Positions 48,145 to 57,814 of a DNA stretch of 64,000 nucleotides are shown in pieces; positions within the stretch are counted from its first letter, which is position 1, and the number at the start of each line of letters is the position of its first letter. This stretch comes from Chondrocystis sp. NIES-4102 (GTDB taxonomy: Bacteria > Cyanobacteriota > Cyanobacteriia > Cyanobacteriales > Xenococcaceae). The stretch is from positions 2,666,001 through 2,730,000 of the forward strand of contig AP018281.1 in NCBI GenBank assembly GCA_002368355.1. The letters are read 5' to 3'. The position numbers and the translations under genes were made by a program. The notes under the pieces were generated by a model. That model was given only the letters and a program-made list of their open reading frames with translations, searched no databases and was not told the DNA's origin.

Positions 48145-48624
48145 TTATAATTGCTTACAATAAACCAAATCACATCGGGCGGTTTCAACACCGCTACTAG
48201 GTAGATACCCATTACGTTCGTATAATTGTACTGCTTCTTGTAAAACTGATGCAGTTTCTATCCAAATTTCTTGATATTGTTTACCCGCGATCGCTTGTTC
48301 TAATTGTCTTAATAAATATTTGCCTAATCCTTGTCCTCTAACAGTTGGTAGTAAGTACATTTTGCGGATCTCGACCGCTTTTTGTCCCCTCTCTATGGGT
48401 TGATAGGCTGCTGTCCCCACAATCTTACCTTCCAATTCAACTACCCAAAATTCGCCCCCAACGTTTAAATAGGCTGCTTCAACTTCAATGACATCTCGAT
48501 CTGCTAATTCGGGTTGCCAAGGTAGCCCATACTCTTCTAAAACTGTTTTAATAACGGCTGCTGCTTGATCGCGATCGCTCTTTACCCAATCTCTAATCTG
48601 AAAATTCTGATATCTTTGATCCAT
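48145..48624 (-). CDS. GNAT-family N-acetyltransferase
   Basis: This 159-residue GNAT protein has the acetyl-CoA motif RKMYLLPTVRGQGLGKYLLRQLEQ (V-x-x-x-x-R-G-x-G-x-x-L), preceded by IVGTAAYQPI and followed by IWIETASVLQEAVQLYERNGY. It probably acetylates a small molecule or a protein terminus; the substrate is unknown. It starts 3 bp after the stop of the folate cyclo-ligase gene, so the two form an operon. Confidence 0.9.
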   Translation of the reverse strand: MDQRYQNFQIRDWVKSDRDQAAAVIKTVLEEYGLPWQPELADRDVIEVEAAYLNVGGEFWVVELEGKIVGTAAYQPIERGQKAVEIRKMYLLPTVRGQGLGKYLLRQLEQAIAGKQYQEIWIETASVLQEAVQLYERNGYLPSSGVETARCDLVYCKQL

Positions 48625-48627
48625 GTT

Positions 48628-49182
48628 TTAACAATTAATCAGTTGAGTTTCAGTACAAATAAAGTTTAGCCTGATGTCCCAATTGTCTGATGGTAAGTCG
48701 GTTAAATAGGTAAAATCGAAAGCAATACCAATTGTTGGTATCTGGGCGCATTCTGGCAAACATAATAAGCGATCATAATAACCACCGCCATAACCTAAAC
48801 GATATCCCAAGCTATCAAAAGCAACAGTAGGTACAAGAATTAAATCAGCTACAGATGGTGCAATAGTTGGGGCTTGTTGCAAAGGTTCGGTGATACCATA
48901 TTTACCAAGGTTTAAATTGTCTCCTGGCTGCCATAAATGCCACACTAAAGATTGCCCAACACAACGGGGAAACGCCCAAGTTTTAGGCTGAGAAAATAAA
49001 GAATTTAAATCTACTTCCTGACGCACACTAAAATAAGCCAAGATAGTTTTTGCCTCTTGAAATAAAGATAAATTGCTCAGGCGATCGCAGATTAATTGAC
49101 TTTTTCTTTGCCAAACGTCCCCAGACATTGTTTGTCTTTGTTGTAATATTTCTCTTCTTAATTTAGATTTGTTCAATTTCAA
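48628..49182 (-). CDS. 5-formyltetrahydrofolate cyclo-ligase
   Basis: This 184-residue enzyme makes 5,10-methenyl-THF from 5-formyl-THF with ATP. It has an N-terminal KLRREILQQRQTM helix, ILAYFSVRQEVDL, and the signature LVPTVAFDSLGYRLGYGGGYYDRLL that contains the ATP- and folate-binding residues. Length is typical (about 180-200). It is the first gene of a two-gene operon with the GNAT protein downstream. Confidence 0.93.
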   Translation of the reverse strand: MKLNKSKLRREILQQRQTMSGDVWQRKSQLICDRLSNLSLFQEAKTILAYFSVRQEVDLNSLFSQPKTWAFPRCVGQSLVWHLWQPGDNLNLGKYGITEPLQQAPTIAPSVADLILVPTVAFDSLGYRLGYGGGYYDRLLCLPECAQIPTIGIAFDFTYLTDLPSDNWDIRLNFICTETQLINC

Positions 49183-49565
49183 TAGGAAATGATTATTAAT
49201 AGATAATTATCTCAATTACTTAAATGTTCACTACATAACTGTTTTTAAGTATGTAATAGGTTTTATAACTTGTGATTTGCTCGTCAACTTATAGTATTTT
49301 TATATGTGTCTTATATTGGTTATAGCTATTATTGCCAAACTCCTTCTTACTAACATTAGCGTTTAGCTTTGACGCGCAGCTAACCCGTATTTGATAGCTT
49401 TTAGCTTCTCCTGTCTCCAGACTCCTAACTTTTACCTACTACCTATTTGCGGTTGCGTAGCTGTCGTAGACATAGCTTATCCTTTAGGGCTACCTACTAC
49501 CCAAACCCCCACTACCTATCTCCAGACTCCAGACTCCTATCTTCTGACTACAACCCAATAATGAC
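49183..49565. repeat. Repeat-bearing intergenic region with 48-nt element
   Basis: The region contains a segment shared with the 46.7-kb block (AGCTTTTAGCTTCTCCTG at 49397-49414, matching 46683-46702), CCAGACTCC-type short repeats, and heptamer fragments. It also contains the 48-nt element at 49446-49493, which is identical to 2955-3002. No gene is seen. Confidence 0.8.
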
Positions 49566-52064
49566 CTATTGCTGATGGTTATTTAACATCTTCCACGCCT
49601 TAATAAATCTACCCTGCATTAAACTTGCAACCCCTTTTAAGGTTTTAATTTCGGCAATATTAGGATTAATTTTTATAGCTGTATTGAGAACAATATCCGC
49701 AGGTTTTGGCTGCCAGTCATAAAGATAGACAAAACCTAAATAAGCATACCCATAGGGGTTTTGTGGGTCAAGGGTGGTAATTTTTTTAAACGATGCGATC
49801 GCTCCTTCTACATTTTGTTGTAATACTTGGGATAGGGCAACCCCATATAACCAATTGACTTGTTGTTGTATATTTACCTGATTGTGTTCTAATCGATAGG
49901 ATAAAGCTTTTTCTACTTGTGGTAAGTAGTCTTGTTGGGCATCATACTGATTAATTCTGGCTGTTTGAGTAAAAATTGCTTCTAACCCTTTAATGTTTTC
50001 TGCCATTCTTGGGGCAATATTACGTAACTGCGTCCCTAAGTCTAATTCTGGTGCAGCCGTTGCTGTTGCTTGAGGATCAATGGTTAAAGTTATATTAGGC
50101 AAAGGTAGGTTTTGGGTTTTACCCGTATGACGATCTAAATATGTTGCTTCTAGATTATATTTCCCTGGTTTTATATCCAATGGTATCTGCATGGCTGTCC
50201 TTTCAATAACTTTAAATGCTGGCTGGTTATCTAAAGCAGGGGGAAAATTTAATGCACCCATACCCAAAGCGTGATCATGTATCCAAAAAGCATTAGGATC
50301 TTCTGTTTGTCTCCAGGTTAAAAGCACTATCCCAGTTTGCAATAATTTAGGACTACCAACCCAAGCATAGGTAATAGGAATTGGTACACCATTCGGGGAA
50401 ACCGCAGGTAGTTCGACTTTTTCTAAGCTTAGGTTTTGATTATTATTAGAAGCTTGATTAAATTCTTGCACTTCTACTGTGGGAAAGTAGCGATGATAAA
50501 GTTTTAACTGGGTTTTATCTGGTAATTGCCAGCCTTGCTGTAGTTGAAAGTCTTTACCTGATTCTATTAACTGTACCATTGCTGGTTGTGAGGCAGGAAT
50601 TGACCCATTATCTCCTGTTTTGGTTAAAAACCAATCTAAAGAGCGAGAATCTGCTAATATTTCCTCTTCTCTAACTCCCACTTGTCGCCCAGAAATTTTA
50701 CCCTGGCTTTGTTCACCATAGAAGGAAAAGTTATGTTGATTAATTTCAGGTGTGGAAGGTAATACTCCTAATACTAAACGTAGATAGGGGGAGGTATTTT
50801 TAATTGTGGTAATTACTTGGGGATGCGGAAAAGGTTCACCTGTATAGGGATAATGTCGCCCTTGGGGATTAAGTTTGTCAGCCATCAATGGCAACGGGAA
50901 GATATTTAACAGCATTAAAATTATTCCCAAGCTAGCTGTAGCCGTCAAAATATAATTGCGCCAGCGACTACGCCATAAAAGTAAACCTACGGCTAAAATA
51001 ATCGCCAATATTGGTAGTAAAGGTAATATGTAACGCGGATCTTTATTGATGTTGAGGGAGGAAAGTAAATAACCACCAAATAGATAAGTAGTTAACCAGA
51101 TCCATTGATCACGGGCAAAATAGTTAGTAGGGAATTTACGATGATTGTTTTTCTTAGCTAGCTTACTAATTACATAAAAAATAAATCCTGCTATAGGAAT
51201 TAATAATAAGTTCCATGTCAATAATTGAGGTAGTAATTTTAAATAATATGTCCAAGCAGCTAATGTATTTAAAGCTGGATCTCCTTCAGCGATCGCCGAA
51301 TCTACTGTTGCTCTTTTTCCCGATGTTAAAATTAGTAGCCAATTAGTACGATACCAAGGAAAAGCTATAGCGATCGCACTTAAACCCCCAATTATTAATT
51401 GGATTAACCGCCACCATTGACGCTGGGTGATAAATGTGATGAAAATTGTTAAAATAACAGGCAATAAAAAGAATAAGGCTGTCTGTTTTGTTAATACCGC
51501 TAATCCTACGGAAATACCAGCCAAAATAGCCCATAACCAGCTTTTACTACTACTAAAAAAATAAATCGTTAGCAAGCAGTAACTAAAAGTTATTACCGTG
51601 GTTAAAGGATAATCTAAAATAAATTCTAAGCGATGACTATATAACCCTGGAATTAACTGACATAGCCCTGCTGCCCATAATCCAACTGTCGCATCAAATA
51701 ACACAACTCCTAACCCATAAACCGAAAGTAGCAACACAGCACTATAAAACAACATAACAGTAGTGGCTGCATCTTCACTTGTGCCAAATAGATTGATACT
51801 AGGTACAGTCAGAATATAGTTTAAAGGTGGAATTTTATTAGAAAGCAACCAAAAACTACGCCACCATTGCCCGTTAAACCATTGTGGAGTTTGTAACGCC
51901 TCCCAATAATTTAATACTCCATTAAGATAATCAGCCTGATCCCAAGCAGGTACAGAATTATCTAATTTAAACCACAAGCGATCGCATATTACCCCTATAA
52001 TCCAGATAATGCCTAAAATGATTGATCTTTGTTGCCAATTTAATTGCTGTTGCTGTCTCACCAA
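49566..52064 (-). CDS. GT39-like membrane glycosyltransferase with TPR tail
   Basis: This 832-residue multi-spanning protein has about 10-11 helices in the first 400 residues, the dolichyl/polyprenyl-phosphate mannosyltransferase layout (ArnT/PMT family). The first external loop carries NSVPAWDQADY with acidic catalytic candidates. A large extracytoplasmic domain (about 400-680) follows, then an alpha-solenoid with a TPR-like end: VEGAIASFKKITTLDPQNPYGYAYLGFVYL. It probably transfers a sugar from a polyprenyl-phosphate donor to a lipid or protein in the periplasm. No partner genes are adjacent. It starts about 66 bp after a GNAT gene on the same strand. Confidence 0.8.
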   Translation of the reverse strand: MVRQQQQLNWQQRSIILGIIWIIGVICDRLWFKLDNSVPAWDQADYLNGVLNYWEALQTPQWFNGQWWRSFWLLSNKIPPLNYILTVPSINLFGTSEDAATTVMLFYSAVLLLSVYGLGVVLFDATVGLWAAGLCQLIPGLYSHRLEFILDYPLTTVITFSYCLLTIYFFSSSKSWLWAILAGISVGLAVLTKQTALFFLLPVILTIFITFITQRQWWRLIQLIIGGLSAIAIAFPWYRTNWLLILTSGKRATVDSAIAEGDPALNTLAAWTYYLKLLPQLLTWNLLLIPIAGFIFYVISKLAKKNNHRKFPTNYFARDQWIWLTTYLFGGYLLSSLNINKDPRYILPLLPILAIILAVGLLLWRSRWRNYILTATASLGIILMLLNIFPLPLMADKLNPQGRHYPYTGEPFPHPQVITTIKNTSPYLRLVLGVLPSTPEINQHNFSFYGEQSQGKISGRQVGVREEEILADSRSLDWFLTKTGDNGSIPASQPAMVQLIESGKDFQLQQGWQLPDKTQLKLYHRYFPTVEVQEFNQASNNNQNLSLEKVELPAVSPNGVPIPITYAWVGSPKLLQTGIVLLTWRQTEDPNAFWIHDHALGMGALNFPPALDNQPAFKVIERTAMQIPLDIKPGKYNLEATYLDRHTGKTQNLPLPNITLTIDPQATATAAPELDLGTQLRNIAPRMAENIKGLEAIFTQTARINQYDAQQDYLPQVEKALSYRLEHNQVNIQQQVNWLYGVALSQVLQQNVEGAIASFKKITTLDPQNPYGYAYLGFVYLYDWQPKPADIVLNTAIKINPNIAEIKTLKGVASLMQGRFIKAWKMLNNHQQ

Positions 52065-52130
52065 ACTTAATTATTTTAAGGTATAGCAATTTTAGACAAT
52101 TGAGGGACTTTTTGGACTAATTTTATCGAT

Positions 52131-52568
52131 CTACAACTGCTTAACCATCTTGACATGGGTAATACCTGCTTCTTTAAATTCCTCTCCCACTATTTCAAAC
52201 CCTAATCTATGATACAGACGAGCAATATAAGCTTGAGCATGAACTATCGCTGTTGATTTTTGCTGTTGGGTAATTGTTTCTATGGCGACTTGCATAAGTT
52301 TTTCCCCCATCCCCTGCTTTCTGGCTTCAGGTAAAACGGCGAGTCTTTCTATTTTGGCTGTCTTACTATCTAATTCCCTAATTCTAGCTGTTGCTACTGG
52401 TTGGGAATTTAAATATCCGAGTAAATGAATAGCAGTTGCATCTAAACCGTCAAACTCTAATTCTGGTGCTATTTTCTGCTCTTGTAGAAATACTATACTT
52501 CTAATGTTTCTAATAGCAGTTATTTCACTTTGATATGGAACGATTTTAATCTCTAATGAATTAATCAT
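52131..52568 (-). CDS. GNAT-family N-acetyltransferase (ElaA/YjcF-like)
   Basis: This 145-residue GNAT protein has IRSIVFLQEQKIAPELEFDGLDATAIHLLGYL, typical of the YjcF/ElaA-like branch, then KIERLAVLPEARKQGMGEKLMQ with the acetyl-CoA motif R-K-Q-G-M-G. The tail YHRLGFEIVGEEFKEAGITHVKM fits that branch. The substrate is unknown. It lies on the same strand, 66 bp upstream of the GT39-like gene, and may be cotranscribed. Confidence 0.9.
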   Translation of the reverse strand: MINSLEIKIVPYQSEITAIRNIRSIVFLQEQKIAPELEFDGLDATAIHLLGYLNSQPVATARIRELDSKTAKIERLAVLPEARKQGMGEKLMQVAIETITQQQKSTAIVHAQAYIARLYHRLGFEIVGEEFKEAGITHVKMVKQL

Positions 52569-52698
52569 TTAACTAAATAAAATCTAAAAGGTTAGCTATG
52601 CTGACTATGTGTAGTTAAACTTCAGCATCTCTAACCCTATTAAGATATCTCTAATTGCTTTTGCTATAAATAATTTTGTTTTATATCACTCAAATTAT

Positions 52699-52941
52699 TT
52701 AGTCGCTTTCCCAGCTTTCATAACAAACTAAATCCCCAATAGGATCGCGTAGTAAATAATCACATCTTTCTAATTCACATTCAATTTTTACCCATTCTCT
52801 GGCTGGAATGTATTTGCATAGGGTATATATAGATTGTTGTCGGCTAACAATACCTGTTTCAATTAGTTGTCGAGCTTCTTCTTTTAACGTCTCTAGGGAA
52901 TACCTAGTAGAAACGTAAGGGGATACAGTAGCAGTAGTCAT
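52699..52941 (-). CDS. DUF4327 family protein
   Basis: This 80-residue cyanobacterial protein matches the DUF4327 pattern: YSLETLKEEARQLIETGIVSRQQSIYTLCKYIPAREWVKIECELERCDYLLRDPIGDLV. It has no membrane segment. The function is unknown, and the gene is found widely in cyanobacteria. It is a single gene with an upstream promoter region of about 180 bp. Confidence 0.85.
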   Translation of the reverse strand: MTTATVSPYVSTRYSLETLKEEARQLIETGIVSRQQSIYTLCKYIPAREWVKIECELERCDYLLRDPIGDLVCYESWESD

Positions 52942-53125
52942 ATTTAATCACCGTAATAATAGCTTTCTATTTAATTTTTTCTACTCTAACTATAAACCAT
53001 ATTTTTATTCGCTAGCGTAAAAAAATCTCTTTATGCTGTATCCAAAGTAACAAAATTCCTGTAGTATAAGAAATTTAAATCAAAATCTTAATTTTAACTA
53101 AATAATTGCGAATTTATTTTAATAG

Positions 53126-54730
53126 TTAGAAGCCAAAATTAACCTGAGATTTAGAAGATAACACATTAGTGTGAAGATTATATAAAGCCTTCAGAGCGAT
53201 CGCCTGTGCCTGTTCCATTTGTCCATAACTATATACCCAAGGCAGTCTATCTGGGATAAAATCTCTAAACCACTGTAAGACATAAGGACTACCATAAATG
53301 ATTATTGCTTCGATCTGTCCCTTTTCAACTAATTGTTGATATATTGCCTTGGTTTTCTCAGTTAAACCTGCATTACCCTTAAAAGGATTACCGCGCACAA
53401 ATATCTGTAATAAGGTAGGACGATTATCTAGCAAAATACAGTCTAGGGTATTGCTATCAACTATCTGTCGCTGATAGTTAAATTGCTGCGGAATAGCGAT
53501 CGCAGGGGTATGGATATCTAAATAGGGAGTATTTAAAACATCATCAACCACAATTAAATTACGACCAACTTGAGAAGGATTAGTAATTAAAGGAATCTGA
53601 CCACCTGTTTCTATTGAAGCTTGTAAAATAGAATCTATTAGCATACGAGCGGAATGAGTAGATAATTCAACATTCGGTGTTAACTGAGATACTCGCGCTT
53701 TAGCTTGCCAAATACGTTGTAAAGAGGCTTGTATACGTTGTTGGCTAATCCTTCCTGACTTTACAGCATCATAAATACAAGCGATCGCCACTTCTGGATT
53801 ATCAGGCATTAATAAAATATCGTTTCCTGCTTCGACTGCCATCACTGCTACTTGATCAGGAGGAGCATAACTAGTAATACCTCCCATAATCAAAGCATCA
53901 GTTACAATTAAACCCTCAAATCCTAATTGTTCCCTTAATTTTTCAGTAATAATTGGATAAGAAAGAGTAGCAGGTTTATCTTGATCCCAATCACTAATAA
54001 CCAAGTGAGCAGTCATAATACTATCCACTTGAGATGCGATCGCAGATTGAAAAGGAGGTAATTCGATGGCTGTTAAGCGATGTTGATCATGATTAAGAAT
54101 TGGTAAATCAAGATGAGAATCAACACTCGTATCCCCATGTCCTGGAAAATGTTTAGCAGTAGTTAAAACAGGGTAGGATTTAGCCCCCTCAATAAATGCG
54201 CTACTTAAAGCACTTACCACTTCAGGGCGATCGCCAAATGCCCTAACATTAATTACAGGATTAGCAGGATTATTATTAACATCCACCACAGGTGCAAGCA
54301 ACCAATTAATACCCACCGTTAAAGCTTCTTGTGCCGTAATTTTCCCCATCTCTCTAGCATATTGCTCTGCTAAATTAGGATTTTGCTCATAAATAGAAGC
54401 TAATGCCATAGGTGGAGGAAACCAAGATCCTCCAGGAAAACGTTGCCCAATACCTTCTTCAACATCGGCTGCGAGTAATAAAGGTAACTTTGCCCAACTC
54501 TGCAACTGTTGCGATCGCGCACGTAATTCAATACTGCTTCCCCCCAAAAGAATTACCCCACCCAGATTAAATTCCTCTAGCCACTGTTGCAGTTGCTCAT
54601 TGGAAGCTTCCCAGGCAGGATAACGGATTTGATGGTCAAATAAATAACCAGAAGCACGTACCACAATCATTTGAGCAATTTGCTCCCTTAAAGACAAACT
54701 TTGCCAATCTTTCAAAAGTTTTCCTGTCAC
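53126..54730 (-). CDS. Glycoside hydrolase family 3, beta-N-acetylhexosaminidase-like
   Basis: This 534-residue GH3 enzyme has DVEEGIGQRFPGG near residue 90, the NagZ-type histidine loop KHFPGHGDTSVDSHLDLP near 190 (H of PGHG and the DSH motif), and the nucleophile aspartate in IVTDALIMGGI near 278. An additional C-terminal domain of about 190 residues follows the barrel, which short NagZ proteins lack. It probably removes N-acetylglucosamine from peptidoglycan fragments. No signal peptide is evident. It starts 3 bp after rbfA, so the pair is one operon. Confidence 0.9.
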   Translation of the reverse strand: MTGKLLKDWQSLSLREQIAQMIVVRASGYLFDHQIRYPAWEASNEQLQQWLEEFNLGGVILLGGSSIELRARSQQLQSWAKLPLLLAADVEEGIGQRFPGGSWFPPPMALASIYEQNPNLAEQYAREMGKITAQEALTVGINWLLAPVVDVNNNPANPVINVRAFGDRPEVVSALSSAFIEGAKSYPVLTTAKHFPGHGDTSVDSHLDLPILNHDQHRLTAIELPPFQSAIASQVDSIMTAHLVISDWDQDKPATLSYPIITEKLREQLGFEGLIVTDALIMGGITSYAPPDQVAVMAVEAGNDILLMPDNPEVAIACIYDAVKSGRISQQRIQASLQRIWQAKARVSQLTPNVELSTHSARMLIDSILQASIETGGQIPLITNPSQVGRNLIVVDDVLNTPYLDIHTPAIAIPQQFNYQRQIVDSNTLDCILLDNRPTLLQIFVRGNPFKGNAGLTEKTKAIYQQLVEKGQIEAIIIYGSPYVLQWFRDFIPDRLPWVYSYGQMEQAQAIALKALYNLHTNVLSSKSQVNFGF

Positions 54731-54733
54731 AGA

Positions 54734-55129
54734 CTATAAATCTTCGCCCAATTCTACTGTCTCCGACTGCTTTTGTCTCTCCTGACTAATTTGATTGAGT
54801 AAATTCAACATATTATCTCCTCTTTCTAAAGATCGATCCTCAACAAACCTAATGGTAGGAGTCCGTCTAAGCTGCATTCTGCTACCCAACTCACGACGAA
54901 CATAATTAACCGCCGACTCTAACCCCATCATTGTCTCTGCCCTGGCTACATCTGTTCCATAAATACTGACAAAGATTTTAGCGTGTTGTAAGTCTCCTGA
55001 AATATCAACGTCCGTAACACTCACCATTCCTGCACCAACGCGATCGTCTTTTATTTCACTCATTAACATCTGACTCACTTCTCGCTTGATTAAAGCAGCT
55101 ACGCGAGCCACACGACGACTATTAGCCAT
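54734..55129 (-). CDS. rbfA: Ribosome-binding factor A
   Basis: This 131-residue RbfA helps 16S rRNA maturation and 30S assembly. It has [18 protein letters not shown] at the N-terminus, a [16 protein letters not shown] strand, and [24 protein letters not shown] at the C-terminus, the KH-like core. The last 20 residues are charged and disordered. It leads an operon with the GH3 gene (3-bp gap), an arrangement I recall in other cyanobacteria. Confidence 0.96.
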   Translation of the reverse strand: MANSRRVARVAALIKREVSQMLMSEIKDDRVGAGMVSVTDVDISGDLQHAKIFVSIYGTDVARAETMMGLESAVNYVRRELGSRMQLRRTPTIRFVEDRSLERGDNMLNLLNQISQERQKQSETVELGEDL

Positions 55130-55232
55130 AATCTTTCCCCTTATCTGATAACTTTAGGCAGTGCAATAAAATATAGCAATTATAAAAACAAAAAATGAGA
55201 TAAGAATTTATTAAATTGATATCTTATATTTT

Positions 55233-56192
55233 CTATTTACCTGCGATACTAAAAGCCTCTGGCGATAATTGCGCCAAAATACTCGACTCAGGAAAAGATA
55301 GTTTTGGACTTTCTTCTAATAAGTACTCGAAAAATGTTTCTGCTATCACTGAAAGTTTTTTACCTGCTAAATGAGCTACAAACCAACGGCGTTTGATAGG
55401 AAAATGTTCAAAATCTAAAATAGTTAACTCTCCATTAGCTCTTTCGGAAATTAAACAATGTTCCGATAAAATAGACATACCCAGTCCACCAGAAATAGCT
55501 TGTTTTATTGCTTCATTACTTCCTAGTTCTAGTTTTACTTTGACTGATATATCATGCTTATTAAATAACTGCACAATTGCTTCTCTTGTACCAGAACCTT
55601 GTTCTCTCATGATAAAGGGCTGGTCATTTAGCTCCTTGATGTTGATATTCCTTTTCATCGCTAAAGGATGATCTTTTCTGGCAACTACCACCAGGGGATT
55701 ATTTAAGAAAGATTGGCATTTTAAGTCAATATCTCTATTGGGATTGCTAACTATATATAGATCATCTTTATTTTCCAACATCCTTTGTTGAATTTCATGA
55801 TGATTAATAACTTTTAAAGCAACATCTATACCTGGATATTTTTGACAAAATGAACCTAACAGTCTAGGAATGAAATATTTGGCTGTGGTAATGACAGCAA
55901 GTTTTAATTGTCCTTGCTTAGTACCTTTGAGATCGGCAATCTTAATTTCAAAATTATCTAATTGTTCAAAAATTTCCTGACAAGTAAATAATAATTCTTT
56001 ACCTGCATCAGTTAAATATAAACTTTTGCCAATTTGCTCAAACAATGGCAAGCCAACAGCTTTAGTTAACTGCTTAACTTGACTAGAAACTGTGGGTTGG
56101 GTAATTAGCAATTCTTCTGCTGCACGGGTAAAGCTACCATTGCGCGCTACTGTTTCAAAAACCTTTAATTGGTGTAAGGTTGCCTGGATCAA
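55233..56192 (-). CDS. LysR-type regulator, CmpR/CbbR-like
   Basis: This 319-residue regulator has an N-terminal winged helix (TLHQLKVFETVARNGSFTRAAEELLITQPTVSSQVKQLTKAVGLPLFEQIG) and an effector domain with ITTAKYFIPRLLGSFCQKYPGIDVALKV and MREQGSGTREAIVQLF. These segments closely resemble cyanobacterial CmpR/RbcR-type regulators of inorganic-carbon genes, which sense 2-phosphoglycolate or RuBP. No carbon-uptake gene is adjacent, so its target is unknown. The gene is alone between rbfA and tRNA-Lys. Confidence 0.85.
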   Translation of the reverse strand: MIQATLHQLKVFETVARNGSFTRAAEELLITQPTVSSQVKQLTKAVGLPLFEQIGKSLYLTDAGKELLFTCQEIFEQLDNFEIKIADLKGTKQGQLKLAVITTAKYFIPRLLGSFCQKYPGIDVALKVINHHEIQQRMLENKDDLYIVSNPNRDIDLKCQSFLNNPLVVVARKDHPLAMKRNINIKELNDQPFIMREQGSGTREAIVQLFNKHDISVKVKLELGSNEAIKQAISGGLGMSILSEHCLISERANGELTILDFEHFPIKRRWFVAHLAGKKLSVIAETFFEYLLEESPKLSFPESSILAQLSPEAFSIAGK

Positions 56193-56350
56193 AAGTCAAC
56201 ACTCCTTAAATTGTTATCTAGTATTTATCATTGTCTCTATCATATACAATAATCAATGTGATTCAACAAAAGCATAATTTATAATATATATAATACAGTC
56301 TTAGAGTATCAGCCCTAAATAAGGGTGAAAATCGATAATAGCTTAAACGA

Positions 56351-56403
56351 CAAAAAAATAGGTCTAGTAAAACCAAGTGTTTATACCTGGCTACTAAACC
56401 TAT
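56351..56403 (-). terminator. Probable terminator downstream of tRNA-Lys
   Basis: ATAGGTCTAGTA (56358-56369) and TACTAAACCTAT (56392-56403) can pair along 12 bp with one mismatch. On the minus strand the stem is followed by a run of T (complement of 56352-56358). It lies about 155 bp past the tRNA-Lys 3' end. The rest of 56193-56558 shows no gene. Confidence 0.6.
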
Positions 56404-56558
56404 AAAATTCTAATTAAAATATCAGTTAACTTAATTGCTGGTTTTTATGCTTGCGTATTGATTTTTTTAAGCTATACTCGATTAACTGTAGAAAATTCAA
56501 GAAACTACAAAGATCTATTGAGGTAAAAATTAAAACCTTAGATTACCTCTAAAAATAT

Positions 56559-56629
56559 GGGTCGCCTGGGATTCGAACCCAGAACCAATCGGTTAAAAGC
56601 CGAGTACTCTACCGTTGAGCTAGCGACCC
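56559..56629 (-). tRNA. tRNA-Lys (UUU)
   Basis: Read on the minus strand, the acceptor stem is GGGTCGC with GCGACCC, the anticodon arm CTCGG-CTTTTAA-CCGAT gives anticodon TTT (lysine), and the T arm CTGGG-TTCGAAT-CCCAG is canonical. The 71-nt gene lacks an encoded CCA end. Confidence 0.97.
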
Positions 56630-56707
56630 TCATAGATTTTAAGGATTGTCTCCTTGTTTCCACGAATATTAATCATAGCACAACTTTTCCAGAAAAAATA
56701 TTAATTA

Positions 56708-57661
56708 TCAAATTAAATTTTTTTTAGCTTCAATTGCTGTCTGTAAATTAGGAGATAACCAGGAATAATATTGAGGATATACAGGTAATCTAGGCTTTAA
56801 AGTCCACCCCGCAGGTTGTAATATTGCCGATAAAGCTTGATAGGTAGGGTGAGGGTAGTCAGGGTTTACTTCATCTTTAGGACTAATTCCTCCCAAATCC
56901 CTTGCCCCTGCTACTATACATTCGATTAAAAAATTTGCTTCAAATACCAAATTAGGGGGAATTTGAATAGAAATAGTTTCAGGTAAGATTTTTTTTGCTT
57001 CAGTAATAATTCCAGGTAGAAGATTGAGATCAAAACTTGGTAAATTAATTTCCTCTTGACTACTCCCCAAACTATGAGGCTGGAGAATAACTTCTTGAAT
57101 ATGTCCCCAGCGTCTTTGCGATCGCGCGATCGCCTCTAAAGATTCTTGAATATCTTTATATGTTTCACCTATACCTAGAAGTAAACCAGTAGTAAAAGGA
57201 ATTTTTAACTTGCCAGCCCATTCCAATTGCTCTAGGCGTAAAGCTGGATCTTTACTAGGGGCGTGTTTATGTACTGTTTGCTGAAATTTTGGATTTACTT
57301 GCTCTAACATCAGCCCCATCGAAACATTGACACTTTTTAGCAGGCTCATTTCTTGAAAACTTAGAGGGCCAACATTAGTATGAGGTAGAAAGCCTAAATC
57401 TAGACACATCTGGCAAATTCTATAAATTTTTTCCAACCAGTTTAATCTATTTAATGATTGAGGATGAACCTCTCCGCTTATTACCAAAATTTCAGTAACC
57501 AGCTTTCTATCTATATTTTGCAGTTTCTCTAAGCTACTTTCCAATCTTAAAGGTGACTCAGTTTCCAAATCAACCCGAAAATTACAGTAACTGCATCTGT
57601 TAAAACACTCATAACTTGAAACTATTGTGTAGGCTGGGCTGTACGTAACTACAGAATTCAT
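56708..57661 (-). CDS. cofG: 7,8-didemethyl-8-hydroxy-5-deazariboflavin synthase subunit CofG
   Basis: This 317-residue radical SAM enzyme has the cluster-binding C-x3-C-x2-C in YECFNRCSYCNFR (residues about 17-29), a GLLLGIGET segment, and late VNPDYPHPTYQ residues near the C-terminus. With CofH it makes the F0 deazaflavin chromophore, used in cyanobacteria by photolyases and cryptochromes. CofH is not in this window. Its start lies 153 bp from the psbA start on the opposite strand, so the two share an upstream region. Confidence 0.93.
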   Translation of the reverse strand: MNSVVTYSPAYTIVSSYECFNRCSYCNFRVDLETESPLRLESSLEKLQNIDRKLVTEILVISGEVHPQSLNRLNWLEKIYRICQMCLDLGFLPHTNVGPLSFQEMSLLKSVNVSMGLMLEQVNPKFQQTVHKHAPSKDPALRLEQLEWAGKLKIPFTTGLLLGIGETYKDIQESLEAIARSQRRWGHIQEVILQPHSLGSSQEEINLPSFDLNLLPGIITEAKKILPETISIQIPPNLVFEANFLIECIVAGARDLGGISPKDEVNPDYPHPTYQALSAILQPAGWTLKPRLPVYPQYYSWLSPNLQTAIEAKKNLI

Positions 57662-57716
57662 ATCGGCAAGAATAAGTTAATAATTTGTATTAAAAAAAGT
57701 GTTTTCTGAAAAAAGC

Positions 57717-57745
57717 TTTACAAAAATAAAAAAATATCTTATATT
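57717..57745 (+). promoter_or_regulatory. psbA promoter
   Basis: TTTACA (57717-57722) and TATATT (57740-57745) are separated by 17 bp, a near-consensus housekeeping promoter about 70 bp upstream of the psbA ATG. The expected leader contains a short inverted repeat, GTTC-GACA-GAAC, near 57757-57768 and tandem CATA units near 57783-57800. No strong Shine-Dalgarno precedes the ATG. Confidence 0.7.
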
Positions 57746-57814
57746 AACTATAGTCAGTTCGACAGAACCTAGACAACTAAATACATATACATACATACAT
57801 AGCAATCATAAAGC

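Noticed and set aside
55233-56192. Naming the LysR gene cmpR or rbcR
   Set aside because: Motifs fit the group, but no inorganic-carbon or Rubisco genes are adjacent to decide which.
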